Below are positions 36,186 to 45,083 of a DNA stretch of 56,036 nucleotides, piece after piece. Position 1 is the stretch's first letter; each line of letters starts with the position of its first letter. The notes under the pieces are model-generated. The model had not been told where the DNA came from, searched no databases, and saw only the letters and a program-made list of their open reading frames with translations. Made by a program: the position numbers and the translations under genes. The stretch is from Duganella phyllosphaerae (GTDB taxonomy: Bacteria > Pseudomonadota > Gammaproteobacteria > Burkholderiales > Burkholderiaceae_D), in assembly GCF_001758785.1 (NCBI RefSeq), contig NZ_LROM01000113.1, positions 1-56,036 of the forward strand, in the 5' to 3' direction.

Positions 36186-39101
36186 TTAGAAGGTGTAGCC
36201 CAGACCCAGGCTGAAGAAGCGGCCAACAGCACCTGCCTGGTGCAGCGAAGCATTGTAGGCGGTCTGTACACCCGAGTTGCCGTAGGTGCCGACGTCGATC
36301 GGCGGCGCCTTGTCGAACACGTTCAGGATCGTGCCTTTCAGGGTCAGGTTCGGCGTGACCTTGTATTGCAGGTTCAGGTTGGTCGTGGTGAACGAAGCAA
36401 CGCGGCAGTAGCTGGCAGGCTGGCCCCCATCGATGCTGGCGAAGTAGTTACGGCCGCCAACATCGGTACCGGTCGATGCGCAATTGGTGCCGCCCACGGA
36501 TGGGTCAAGCGACGAGAACGAGCTGGTGTAGTTGACACTGGTGGTGACATCCAGCGGACCACGGGCCCAGGTCAGCGAGAACTGCGCGCGATTTTTCGGA
36601 TTGCCGGTAGCACCGCCAACGCCCGACGGACCTTGCGTGCCAGCCAGCTGGTAGCTGACGCCATTGACGCTCTGGGTGTAGTCGAACGTGTGCGCAGCAC
36701 TCAGGTCGGTACGCAGGGAACCCATGCCGTCTGGCAGGTTAAAGCGGTAGTTGATGGCCGCTTCGATACCGCTGGTGGTAGTTTTACCGGCATTGATATA
36801 ACCCGACGTGGCATACAGTGCCGGGCCGACTGGCGACAGTACCGATGCGATCGAGCCGTCAGCTTGCACGGTGTCCATCTGGACCGGTGCGCCACGAACG
36901 AAAGATGGCACATAGTTAGGATCGCTGGTAGCAGCGCTGACGATCTGGTTGCTCAGTTCAATCTTGTAGTAATCGAACGTGATGCCCAAGCCCTGGATCG
37001 GTGCCAGCACGATGCCCAGGTCATACGACTTGGATTTTTCCGGCGACAGGTCTTTACTGGTCTGTTGCACGAAGACCGGGGTAAATTTGCAATAGATCGG
37101 TACGCTGCCTGGTGCCGTGATATTGCCGGTTGGGCACAGGACAGGATCGCTGATTGCATTGTACGAGAAGAACGAACCTGCGCTGCCCGATTCCGCCGGG
37201 TTCGGTGCACGGAAGCCGCGTGCGAAGTTACCGCGCAGGGCGAACTGCTTCGATGGCGTCCACTTGAAGTTGGCAGCCGGGGTGAACGAGTGACCGTAGG
37301 TGTCGAAGCGGTCATAACGACCGGAGATGCTGGTTTCGACGTTCTTGATCAGGGTCGCTTGCAACTCAGCAAATGCTGCGGTATTGGTTTCCGATCCGAA
37401 CACGAACGGCGAGGTACTGGCGACCTGACCGTTGGCGGTCAGGGCCGACGGTGGCGCATCCCATTCACGTTTGTGCCAGTGCAGACCGGCTGCGAAGATC
37501 AGCGGACCGGCGCCGAGCTGGGTCAGCTCGCGGCTGGCAGTCGCGTCGGCGTAGTTGAGCTTGGACGTGTTGGTGTTCGAGAAGCGTGGCGAGATGGTGT
37601 CGGTCAGCGCTTGCGAGTTACCGCCCAGCACGTTGAACGTACCGCTGCGCAGCGAGTTGTACAGTGCATTGCGGTCGATGTAACCGCTGTAGTCGATCTC
37701 GACTTTCGATTCAGTCAGACCACCGGCCAGGCGCATGTCCCAACCGTATGCCGTACCGTTCAGATCCAGCGCCAGGCGGGTAGCCGTGGCGGTGTTGTCC
37801 GAGGTGCTGGCTGCGGCCGTGCCTGGTACGTAACCGTACAGACGTGCGGTACCCGGCAGATTATTGGTGATGCCTGCGCCCACAGCCGAACCGGCAGGGA
37901 ACGTAGTGGCGCCAAGGGCCCCCACGCGAGGGGTCAGGGTGCCGTCCGGGCTCAGCGCAGTGTTACCCGCAAAGCTGGTGGGAGAGAACACTGGTGGCAC
38001 GCCGCGGTTGTTGGAGCTTTCACGACGGAAATACGAGCCCTTGACGCCCATTTCCCAGTCGCCAGCGAGCTTCTTGGTAAAGCCGGCCAGCACGTTGACG
38101 TTTTCGGTTTTTGGCTGGATGAACGACGAATTGTCGGCCACTGCGCACTGCCCTGCACGGTACCTGGTGAAATCGCAGTTCGAATTCAGGAATTGGTAGT
38201 TGACAGGGTTATCGGTAGCGCTGTACGGCTGATTGGTCGCAGGATTGGTACCTGGCAAGGCCGGTCCCGACGGATTGAACAGGTACGGCGTGTTAGCCTG
38301 CGTCAACATGTTATTCAACGACGTCGGCACGCCCAGGGTCAGGTTGTTACCGCCACGGGCGGTCCAGTCGCGGTCATTCCAGTCATTGCCCAGACGGTCG
38401 GAAATCTTGATACCGCCTTGACGGCGATATTCTGCGGTCACGAAGGCGTTGTAACCGTCGGCATCGAGGTCACCAAAGCCGGTCGAGAACGACGCGCGCT
38501 TGGTGGTGCCGCCGCCGTGCTGGGTGGTGCCGCCTTCAGCAGACAGGCGCGTACCGTTGTAGCTCTTTTTCAATTTGATGTTGACCACGCCGGCCACAGC
38601 ATCCGAGCCGTACAGCGACGATGCGCCAGCTTTCAGGACTTCGATGCTTTCAATGGCATCGAATGGAATGTTCGAGACGTCGACGAACGAGCGCTGGGCA
38701 TCGTCACCGATCGCGTAAGGGGCCACGCGGTGGCCGTCGAGCAGTACCAGGGTCGCACCGACGCTCAGGCCGCGCAGCGAAATGCCCGAAGCGCCGTTGG
38801 CAAACGCGCCGGAAAAGCCGGTGCCCAGGGTACCAGCGCCGTTGGAAGCCAGATCGCTGAGCAGTTCAGCAACCGAGGTTTTACCGCTGCGCTGGATATC
38901 AGCGGCGGTGATCACTTGGACCGGCGTTGCGGTTTCGGTATCGGTGCGGCTAATCAGCGAACCGGTCACAACGACGCGTTGTACGGGCTCGGTGCCGCTG
39001 GCCTGCTGGGCCATCGCTGGAGTGAGTGCTGCAACGGAGAATGCGCCGCTTGCAATCACTTGCAAGATCGCGACAGGCATAGGTTTGATACGCAACTTCA
39101 T
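36186..39101 (-). CDS. TonB-dependent outer-membrane receptor 6
   Basis: This 971-aa receptor has GGAG before the ATG and a signal peptide MKLRIKPMPV... ending AMA-Q at residue 31. A TonB-box-like VQRVVVTGSL and plug motifs LRGLSVGATLVLLDGHRVAP and YGSDAVAGVVNIKLKKSYNG follow. LDGHR replaces the common LNGRR. The barrel ends FFSLGLGYTF. A cysteine pair lies in NSNCDFTRYRAGQCAVAD. The opposite strand carries a 1001-codon shadow frame with no features of a real protein. The plug resembles receptors 1 and 8 in its ASSLYG/SSTYG region, but the sequence is a distinct branch. The ligand is unknown. Confidence 0.93.
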   Translation of the reverse strand: MKLRIKPMPVAILQVIASGAFSVAALTPAMAQQASGTEPVQRVVVTGSLISRTDTETATPVQVITAADIQRSGKTSVAELLSDLASNGAGTLGTGFSGAFANGASGISLRGLSVGATLVLLDGHRVAPYAIGDDAQRSFVDVSNIPFDAIESIEVLKAGASSLYGSDAVAGVVNIKLKKSYNGTRLSAEGGTTQHGGGTTKRASFSTGFGDLDADGYNAFVTAEYRRQGGIKISDRLGNDWNDRDWTARGGNNLTLGVPTSLNNMLTQANTPYLFNPSGPALPGTNPATNQPYSATDNPVNYQFLNSNCDFTRYRAGQCAVADNSSFIQPKTENVNVLAGFTKKLAGDWEMGVKGSYFRRESSNNRGVPPVFSPTSFAGNTALSPDGTLTPRVGALGATTFPAGSAVGAGITNNLPGTARLYGYVPGTAAASTSDNTATATRLALDLNGTAYGWDMRLAGGLTESKVEIDYSGYIDRNALYNSLRSGTFNVLGGNSQALTDTISPRFSNTNTSKLNYADATASRELTQLGAGPLIFAAGLHWHKREWDAPPSALTANGQVASTSPFVFGSETNTAAFAELQATLIKNVETSISGRYDRFDTYGHSFTPAANFKWTPSKQFALRGNFARGFRAPNPAESGSAGSFFSYNAISDPVLCPTGNITAPGSVPIYCKFTPVFVQQTSKDLSPEKSKSYDLGIVLAPIQGLGITFDYYKIELSNQIVSAATSDPNYVPSFVRGAPVQMDTVQADGSIASVLSPVGPALYATSGYINAGKTTTSGIEAAINYRFNLPDGMGSLRTDLSAAHTFDYTQSVNGVSYQLAGTQGPSGVGGATGNPKNRAQFSLTWARGPLDVTTSVNYTSSFSSLDPSVGGTNCASTGTDVGGRNYFASIDGGQPASYCRVASFTTTNLNLQYKVTPNLTLKGTILNVFDKAPPIDVGTYGNSGVQTAYNASLHQAGAVGRFFSLGLGYTF

Positions 39102-39474
39102 GAAAAAAACTCCTTCTGGGTGTGTATCTGAATTTTTTTATGGATCCGCCGGGTAAGGTGATCCTGATCAGTGTGTCAACAATTACAAATGTGACTCAAC
39201 GGTTACATAAAACCATGCCGGCTTGAATCATGTCAATTCAACTGCATGTAGATATCACCGTAAAACAACACATTAATTTTTCTAATATTATTTTTCGCCA
39301 TAGCTTATTCGGAAACGGTGCGCAAACCTCCCACTTTAGTGCGGGGCCGCCCATTTTTGGTGCAACAACATTTTTACGGCGGCGCAACAACACTATTCGA
39401 ATGCCCGGTACGCAAACCGGTCAGCGCCACTGTGCGGCATGGCAATTGTGCTAACGCAGCAAAATTCTGTGTAT
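39102..39474. other. Intergenic region upstream of receptor 6
   Basis: No gene is seen in this part of the 454-bp gap between receptors 6 and 7. On the minus strand TTGACA lies at 39179-39174, about 75 bp ahead of the receptor 6 start, but its -10 partner is poor. A direct repeat GCAACAACA occurs at 39362-39370 and 39384-39392, 22 bp apart, which is two helical turns. It could be a paired activator site, though it is far upstream (over 260 bp). The region is AT-rich between 39230 and 39310. Confidence 0.4.
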
Positions 39475-39516
39475 AAAAAAACCCGCGCTGCACATGGTGC
39501 AGACGCGGGTTTTTTG
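39475..39516 (-). terminator. Intrinsic terminator after receptor 7
   Basis: ACCCGCG-CTGCAC pairs with GTGCAG-A-CGCGGGT across ATG, with one bulged A, between six A on the left and a T run on the right. Read on the minus strand it follows receptor 7 by about 40 bp. The T runs on both sides would let it work both ways. Confidence 0.92.
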
Positions 39517-39555
39517 TGGCCCTGCCAGGCCAGGAGCCTGGCCCGTAAGTTCAGC

Positions 39556-42465
39556 TTAGAACTTCAGGTTGGCGCCGAAGGTGACGTAACGGCCAATGGC
39601 ATCGTAGGCGCTCGGGAAGGTGTTACCACTATCCATGGCGGTGGTCGAGACGTTGGCACCAACGATTGGTGGTTTCTTGTTGGCAGCGTTGTTCACGCTG
39701 ACGTTGAAACGCAGGTTCTTGCTGAAGTTCCACACACCCGACAGGTCCACGTAGCTGTGGGCCTTGATATGCGAGAATTCCGGCAGGTAGGTGCCCGAAC
39801 CTGGCTCGACATCGGTCGAGCTCAGGTAGCGCCAGTTGTAGCCGAGCGCGAAGTCGCCCACGTTCCAGGTCAGGCGCTGGTTGAACTTGCGCTTGTACAC
39901 CGGTGCGGTGCTGCCGTTGATGCTGTTACATGCCACCGAGTAGTAACCGAGGCAATCGCGCTCGCCCAGTTTGAACGATTGCACCTGGGTCAAGGCGAAG
40001 CCCAGGTCGAACATGCCGAACTTCGGATCGAGGTTGATCTGGCTGGCGCCGAGCTTGTAGTTCACGTTCAGGTCGTAGCCGCTGGTCGATTGGCGGCTCG
40101 AGTTCGACAGTGGCGTGGCAACACCGCTCGAACCGGCGCCGTTGAAGGTGCCGTTGGCAGGATTGCGGCCGATGGCGGCGCACGAGTCGTTAAAGGCCAA
40201 CGATGGATTGAACTGGGTCTGGTAGCAGCGATCCAGGATATCGGTCGTGCTCAGGCTGGCAATTGCCTTCTCGAGCTTGATCGAATAGTAATCCACCGAG
40301 ATGGCCAGTTTTGCAACTGGTTCCCAGACGAAGCCCAAGGTCTTGGTCTTGGCTTCTTCAGGCCCCAGGGCTGGGTTGCCGCCGGTGAGGTTGTTGATCT
40401 GGCCCGACGATGGTGCCGGCAACGAACCGATTTCGCTGACCGGCACGCCGGTCAGGCGGCACAGGTTCGACAAGGTGCCTGCGGTATTGGCTTGACCCTG
40501 GTTGATCAGTGCCAGCTGGCATGGATCGACCGCGACGTTGGACAGGCCGGTGATCAGCGGCTGGAACAATTCGTTCACGTTTGGCGCGCGGGTAGCCTTC
40601 TGGACAGAAGCACGGAAGCGCAGCGATTTGACTGGCGACCAGTCGCCGCCACCTTTCCAGCTGCCGTAGCTCTTTTCTGCCCCGGCGACGCTGAATTCGG
40701 TGCGGCGGTAGCCGAGCTCACCGTTCAGTTCGCGTACGAACGGCAGGTTGCGGATCAGTGGTACTTGCGCTTCGGTGTAGTACTCACGCATGCGGAAGCT
40801 GCCGCTGCTGTCCGGGGTCGGCGCGCCGGTACCGAGCACTTCGGCCTGGATTTGCGAGGCAGCGTCGGACTGGGTGCCGGCGGTCACTTTGCGCTGCTCG
40901 GCGCCGATCGCCATGGTGATCGGTTCGCTGGCAAACGGGCTCACAAACGTGCTGCCCAGGCTGCCCGAGAAGTTCACCGACGCGACGTCTTGCTTGACAT
41001 TTTGCAGCAGCAGCGCGCTGGAATTGATGAAGCCCAGTTGCGCGGGGGTAATGCTACCGGCGGCGCCGAACACATTGAGCGGCACGCAGTTGTTGGCGGT
41101 GTTGACGCAAGTGGTGGTGTTCAATGCGTTGAGCGCCTGGGTCACTTTCGACAGCGAACCCCAGTTCTGGCGGGTCTGGGTCTGGTCGGCCGAACCACGG
41201 GTCCAGTTGGCGTCGTAGGTCCAGTCGAAGGCGACGTCGCCTTTTACGCCCAGCGTGTATTGCAGGCTCTTGTTGTCGAAGTTGTTGAGGCGCGGTCCCA
41301 GTTCGACAAAGCGGCGGTTGACGGTCATCGGCACCATGGTGGCGTTGCCCGGCACGCAATTGGCCGCAGTAATGCCACGGCGTTCGCAGATCTGCTGGCG
41401 CGCTGCGGCAGGAATGTACGGGTTGCCGATCGGTACGTTGAAGACGTTGCCGAAAGTACCCGTTTCCGCCAGCGTGGAACCGACTTTGCTGGTGGTGTAG
41501 AACAGCTCGGCGTACACGTCGGCATGGTCATTCACACGGTAGTTGGCCAGCGAGGTCGCTTGCGTGCGTTCCAGGCCGGTCGCGTAGTAATTGAGCGGAT
41601 TGGTGTTGTATTGCACCAGCGGCTGCACCAGGCGGCCGCTGGCAGGATCGATCTGCCAGTTGCCGGACAGCGTGCCGGTACCGCCAGGTCCCTGCGAGAC
41701 AGCGAAACCGCTCGGAACGGTGGTGCTGGAGCCGGTTGGACGGCCGGTTACCGAGCTCAGGCTGGTAACGCCGTAAGGACGCGAACCCTGGGTGACTGGA
41801 TCGGCACTGGTTTTGCCGATGCTCAGGACCACGTTGCCGCGGCCTTCGTCCAGGCTGGCGCCCATGGTCAAATCGGTGCGCTTGCGCTTGCCGTCACGGT
41901 CGCCGGTGGTGCTGCCGTACGAGGTCGATACGTCGAGACCGGTGAAGTTACGCTTGAGGTTGAAGTTGACCACGCCGGCGACCGCATCGGCGCCGTACGA
42001 CACCGACGCGCCACCGGTCAGCAGATCGACGCGGTTGAGCAGCGCCAGCGGGATCGAGTTCGTATCGACCGCGCCGCTCAGGTTGAACGGCACCAGGCGG
42101 CGACCGTTGATCATGACGAGCGAGCGGTTCGGGCCCAGGCCGCGCAGGTCGATGGTGGCGCCGCCACCGGAACCGTTGTTGACGCCAGCGCCGATGGCAG
42201 GCACCGCTGCAGGCAGGCTCTTGAAGAATTCTTCGACGGCCACAGGCTGGGAAGCGCGAATTTCTTCCGAGTTCACCGACGAGATCGGGCTGGTCGAGGT
42301 CGTGCCAGGCGTGGTGATACGGGTACCCGTCACCTGCACCTGTTCGATCCTGACAGGCGCGGCTTCTTGCGCTACCGCGTTGTGCATGACCGCCGACGCG
42401 CCTACCAGCATGCCGCTGGCGAACACGGCACGCATGGCCAGTGACATCTTTTTCTCTTGAATCAT
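39556..42465 (-). CDS. TonB-dependent outer-membrane receptor 7
   Basis: The ATG at 42465 (MIQEKKMSLAMRAVFASGML) follows GGGAGC by nine bases. An in-frame extension of 30 codons upstream lacks signal-peptide character. The 969-aa product has a signal peptide ending AVA-Q at residue 32, a TonB-box-like IEQVQVTGTR, and plug motifs LRGLGPNRSLVMINGRRLVP and LLTGGASVSYGADAVAGVVN. The LLTGGAS word links it to receptor 4. Several loop cysteines are present (QICERRGITAANC; TTCVNTANNCVP). The barrel ends YVTFGANLKF. The ligand is unknown. Its upstream gap of 717 bp is the longest in the window and unusually AT-rich. Confidence 0.93.
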   Translation of the reverse strand: MIQEKKMSLAMRAVFASGMLVGASAVMHNAVAQEAAPVRIEQVQVTGTRITTPGTTSTSPISSVNSEEIRASQPVAVEEFFKSLPAAVPAIGAGVNNGSGGGATIDLRGLGPNRSLVMINGRRLVPFNLSGAVDTNSIPLALLNRVDLLTGGASVSYGADAVAGVVNFNLKRNFTGLDVSTSYGSTTGDRDGKRKRTDLTMGASLDEGRGNVVLSIGKTSADPVTQGSRPYGVTSLSSVTGRPTGSSTTVPSGFAVSQGPGGTGTLSGNWQIDPASGRLVQPLVQYNTNPLNYYATGLERTQATSLANYRVNDHADVYAELFYTTSKVGSTLAETGTFGNVFNVPIGNPYIPAAARQQICERRGITAANCVPGNATMVPMTVNRRFVELGPRLNNFDNKSLQYTLGVKGDVAFDWTYDANWTRGSADQTQTRQNWGSLSKVTQALNALNTTTCVNTANNCVPLNVFGAAGSITPAQLGFINSSALLLQNVKQDVASVNFSGSLGSTFVSPFASEPITMAIGAEQRKVTAGTQSDAASQIQAEVLGTGAPTPDSSGSFRMREYYTEAQVPLIRNLPFVRELNGELGYRRTEFSVAGAEKSYGSWKGGGDWSPVKSLRFRASVQKATRAPNVNELFQPLITGLSNVAVDPCQLALINQGQANTAGTLSNLCRLTGVPVSEIGSLPAPSSGQINNLTGGNPALGPEEAKTKTLGFVWEPVAKLAISVDYYSIKLEKAIASLSTTDILDRCYQTQFNPSLAFNDSCAAIGRNPANGTFNGAGSSGVATPLSNSSRQSTSGYDLNVNYKLGASQINLDPKFGMFDLGFALTQVQSFKLGERDCLGYYSVACNSINGSTAPVYKRKFNQRLTWNVGDFALGYNWRYLSSTDVEPGSGTYLPEFSHIKAHSYVDLSGVWNFSKNLRFNVSVNNAANKKPPIVGANVSTTAMDSGNTFPSAYDAIGRYVTFGANLKF

Positions 42466-43182
42466 TCTGAAGCTCCCGTAGTTGAATTCCCGTTGCCGGG
42501 AAATACCTGAATTACGCCCCTTTTCGAGGCGCTTATTACCATCTTTCGCAGGCACCCGGCCGGACGCCTACGTTTGTAACGTTCTGTATCTGAGTCCACA
42601 GCATCAAAACATTTGGCGTTTGTTTTGTCTATATACGGGTGGAAATTTCTGCCCTGACAAGGCGCATCCCAAAATGGTGCGACGCGAAACGGGTTGGTGC
42701 ATCGGGTGCCGGAATAAATCCTGCAAGAGCCATTGGCGTCAAGCCAGGTAGATGACAAATATGGAATTTTATTCGTTGAAATTTATTTTTTCCAAAATAA
42801 ATATTGATGAAAGAACTTTTTTTTTGCTTTCATGCTGCAATGCAGCGGCTGAGCGCTGGCCAAGAAAAAACGATTCTCATTAATCGGTGCCACCGTCCTG
42901 CACAATAAATGAACATTTAAACTGCTCGATCGGTTTAAAGACGAACTCAATATTGTTTTCATCCTGTGTGGTTCGTTGTTCCTTAACAACGCGAATGCCA
43001 GCGATATTTATTACACAAATAAATAACTCATCTATTTAATGGCGCGTTTTCGTGTCGATGGCGATACCGGCAGCTGGATGCGTTGCCGTCAGGAAGGGTA
43101 AAATAGCGGCCTGCGTTCGCGCCATGCGCGGCCGCACCGCTCTCCGCTAGATACGGAGCCCTGCACTTTTCGGAACTACACC
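42466..43182. other. Long AT-rich intergenic region between receptor 7 and the FAD dehydrogenase
   Basis: This 717-bp divergent region has no convincing gene. From about 42740 to 43030 it is strongly AT-rich. It contains an AT hairpin (ATTTATTTT/AAAATAAAT at 42781-42802) and a GC hairpin (GCTGCA/TGCAGC near 42834-42846). A segment GATTCTCATTAATC at 42872-42885 resembles half of a Fur box, but is weak. A possible minus-strand promoter for receptor 7 is TTGACG at 42742-42737, 18 bp, TTTATT at 42718-42713. The last 150 bp before 43183 return to high GC. Confidence 0.5.
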
Positions 43183-44835
43183 ATGTTGCGTCTCAATGAA
43201 GTCAAACTCCCCCTGAACCACACCGAAGCCGAGTTGCCGGCCGCCATCCTGGCGCGGCTCGACATCGCAGCCGAAGACCTGCTCGGCTTTACCGTCTTCA
43301 AGCGCAGTTACGATGCCCGTAAAAAATCGGCCATCGTCCTCATTTATTCGCTCGACATCGAGGTCGCGGACGAAGCCGCCGTGCTCGCCCATCGCCGCCA
43401 CGACACCCACCTGATGCCGTCGCCGGACATGGCCTACAAATTCGTTGCCGACGGCGCACAGCTGGCGGCGCACCCGGACTTCCAGCGCCCTGTCGTGATC
43501 GGCATCGGCCCGTGCGGCCTGCTGGCGGCGCTGCTGCTGGCGCAAATGGGCTTGCGGCCCATCATTCTCGAGCGCGGCAAGGTGGTGCGTGAGCGCACCG
43601 TGGACACCTTCGGTTTCTGGCGCCAGCGTAAGCTCAATCCCGAGTCGAACGTGCAGTTCGGCGAAGGCGGGGCCGGCACTTTCTCGGACGGCAAGCTGTA
43701 CAGCCAGATCAAGGATCCCAAGCACTACGGCCGCAAGGTGCTCACCGAGTTCGTCAAGGCCGGTGCTCCCGAGGAAATCGTCTACGTCAGCAAGCCGCAC
43801 ATCGGCACCTTCCGCCTGGTCAAGATGGTGGAAGCGATGCGCGAAACCATCGAGGCGCTGGGCGGCGAATACCGCTTCGACAGCAAGGTCACCGACATCG
43901 ATATCGAAGAAACCGCCAACGGTCGCCAGGTGCGCGCGGTGATGCTGGAAAGCGGCGAAAAGGTCGTTACCGACCACGTGGTGCTGGCGATCGGCCACAG
44001 CGCGCGCGATACGTTCCAGATGCTGTACGACCGTGGTGTCTATATAGAAGCGAAACCGTTCTCGATCGGCTTCCGGGTGGAGCACCCGCAATCGCTGATC
44101 GACGCCTGCCGCTTCGGCCCCAATGCCGGCCACCCGATCCTCGGCGCGGCCGATTACAAGCTGGTGCATCACGCGTCCAACGGTCGCGCCGTGTACAGCT
44201 TCTGCATGTGCCCGGGCGGCACGGTGGTGGCGGCCGCATCCGAGCCGGGCCGCCTGGTCACCAACGGCATGAGCCAGTATTCGCGCAACGAGCGCAATGC
44301 CAACAGCGCCATCGTGGTCAGTATTTCGCCCGAGGTCGACTATCCGGACCACCCGCTGGCCGGCATGGAGTTGCAGCGCCGGCTGGAAGAAAAGGCGTTC
44401 GAGCTCGGCGGTGGTACCTATAATGCGCCGGGCCAGCTGATGGGCGACTTCGTCGCCGGCCGTGCCTCGACCGAGTTCGGCGCCGTGGTGCCGTCGTACA
44501 AGCCGGGGGTGCACCTGACCGACCTGGCGCAGATCCTGCCGGAATACGCGGTGACGGCCCTGCGCGAGGCCTTCCCCGCGTTCGACAAGCAACTCAAGGG
44601 TTATTTCCGCCACGACGCGGTGCTGACCGGGCTGGAAACGCGCACCTCGTCGCCGATCCGCATCAAGCGCCGCGACGACACCCTGCAAAGCCTGAACACG
44701 GCCGGACTGTTCCCGGCGGGCGAAGGCGCCGGCTATGCGGGCGGGATCCTGTCGGCAGGCGTCGATGGCATCAAGGTGGCGGAAGCGGTGGCGCTGTCGA
44801 TGGCGGCGGCGCAGGCAAGTCTTCTATCTCGATAG
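43183..44835 (+). CDS. FAD-dependent dehydrogenase, COG2509 family
   Basis: The 550-aa protein has an N-terminal domain of about 90 residues, then a dinucleotide-binding GxGxxG motif (VIGIGPCGLLAALLLAQMG, about 105-123) with an Asp/Glu-type second strand end (IILERGKVVRERTVD). Conserved family stretches follow: NVQFGEGGAGTFSDGKLYSQ, a cysteine motif FCMCPGGTVV and the C-terminal FAD motif LFPAGEGAGYAGGILSAGVD. This pattern is that of uncharacterised FAD-dependent dehydrogenases (COG2509), relatives of the thiamine thiazole and HI0933 flavoproteins. The substrate is unknown. It stands alone, divergent from receptor 7 and followed at 248 bp by receptor 8. CGGAAC about 8 bases before the ATG serves as a fair ribosome site. 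Confidence 0.88.
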   Translation: MLRLNEVKLPLNHTEAELPAAILARLDIAAEDLLGFTVFKRSYDARKKSAIVLIYSLDIEVADEAAVLAHRRHDTHLMPSPDMAYKFVADGAQLAAHPDFQRPVVIGIGPCGLLAALLLAQMGLRPIILERGKVVRERTVDTFGFWRQRKLNPESNVQFGEGGAGTFSDGKLYSQIKDPKHYGRKVLTEFVKAGAPEEIVYVSKPHIGTFRLVKMVEAMRETIEALGGEYRFDSKVTDIDIEETANGRQVRAVMLESGEKVVTDHVVLAIGHSARDTFQMLYDRGVYIEAKPFSIGFRVEHPQSLIDACRFGPNAGHPILGAADYKLVHHASNGRAVYSFCMCPGGTVVAAASEPGRLVTNGMSQYSRNERNANSAIVVSISPEVDYPDHPLAGMELQRRLEEKAFELGGGTYNAPGQLMGDFVAGRASTEFGAVVPSYKPGVHLTDLAQILPEYAVTALREAFPAFDKQLKGYFRHDAVLTGLETRTSSPIRIKRRDDTLQSLNTAGLFPAGEGAGYAGGILSAGVDGIKVAEAVALSMAAAQASLLSR

Positions 44836-44967
44836 TTAGAAATTTGGCGTCACTAGCACAGCTGAGCAATAATTTACGAAAATTTTTGTATTTCTTTGTA
44901 AGAAAGGCGGTTTTTGTTGTAAATGCCGAGAAAAGTGTTGTTTATTTCAAAGTTGTTACAGTGATCG

Positions 44968-44999
44968 CATTGACCACTTCAGTCCGCAATGGTTTGATA
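44968..44999 (+). promoter_or_regulatory. Possible promoter of receptor 8
   Basis: TTGACC near 44970 is followed about 19 bp later by TGATAC, inside the 248-bp gap before receptor 8. The leader to the start codon would be about 85 bases. The gap is AT-rich around 44870-44960. Confidence 0.35.
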
Positions 45000-45083
45000 C
45001 TCCCCTTCGGCAAATCTCGCCATAGATTCGCCGGGCAGAGCAAGTTTTTCTAAAAAAAGTCACCAATCCTGGGAGTTGTAACA

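Noticed and set aside
36126..42444. Two 1001-codon plus-strand frames opposite receptors 6 and 7
   Set aside because: Equal length is a coincidence of two similar receptor genes; both lack motifs, and the minus-strand genes have ribosome sites, signal peptides and barrel ends.
42870..42885. A possible Fur box upstream of receptor 7
   Set aside because: Only one half matches the consensus and it is about 400 bp from the start, so iron control of this receptor is not claimed.
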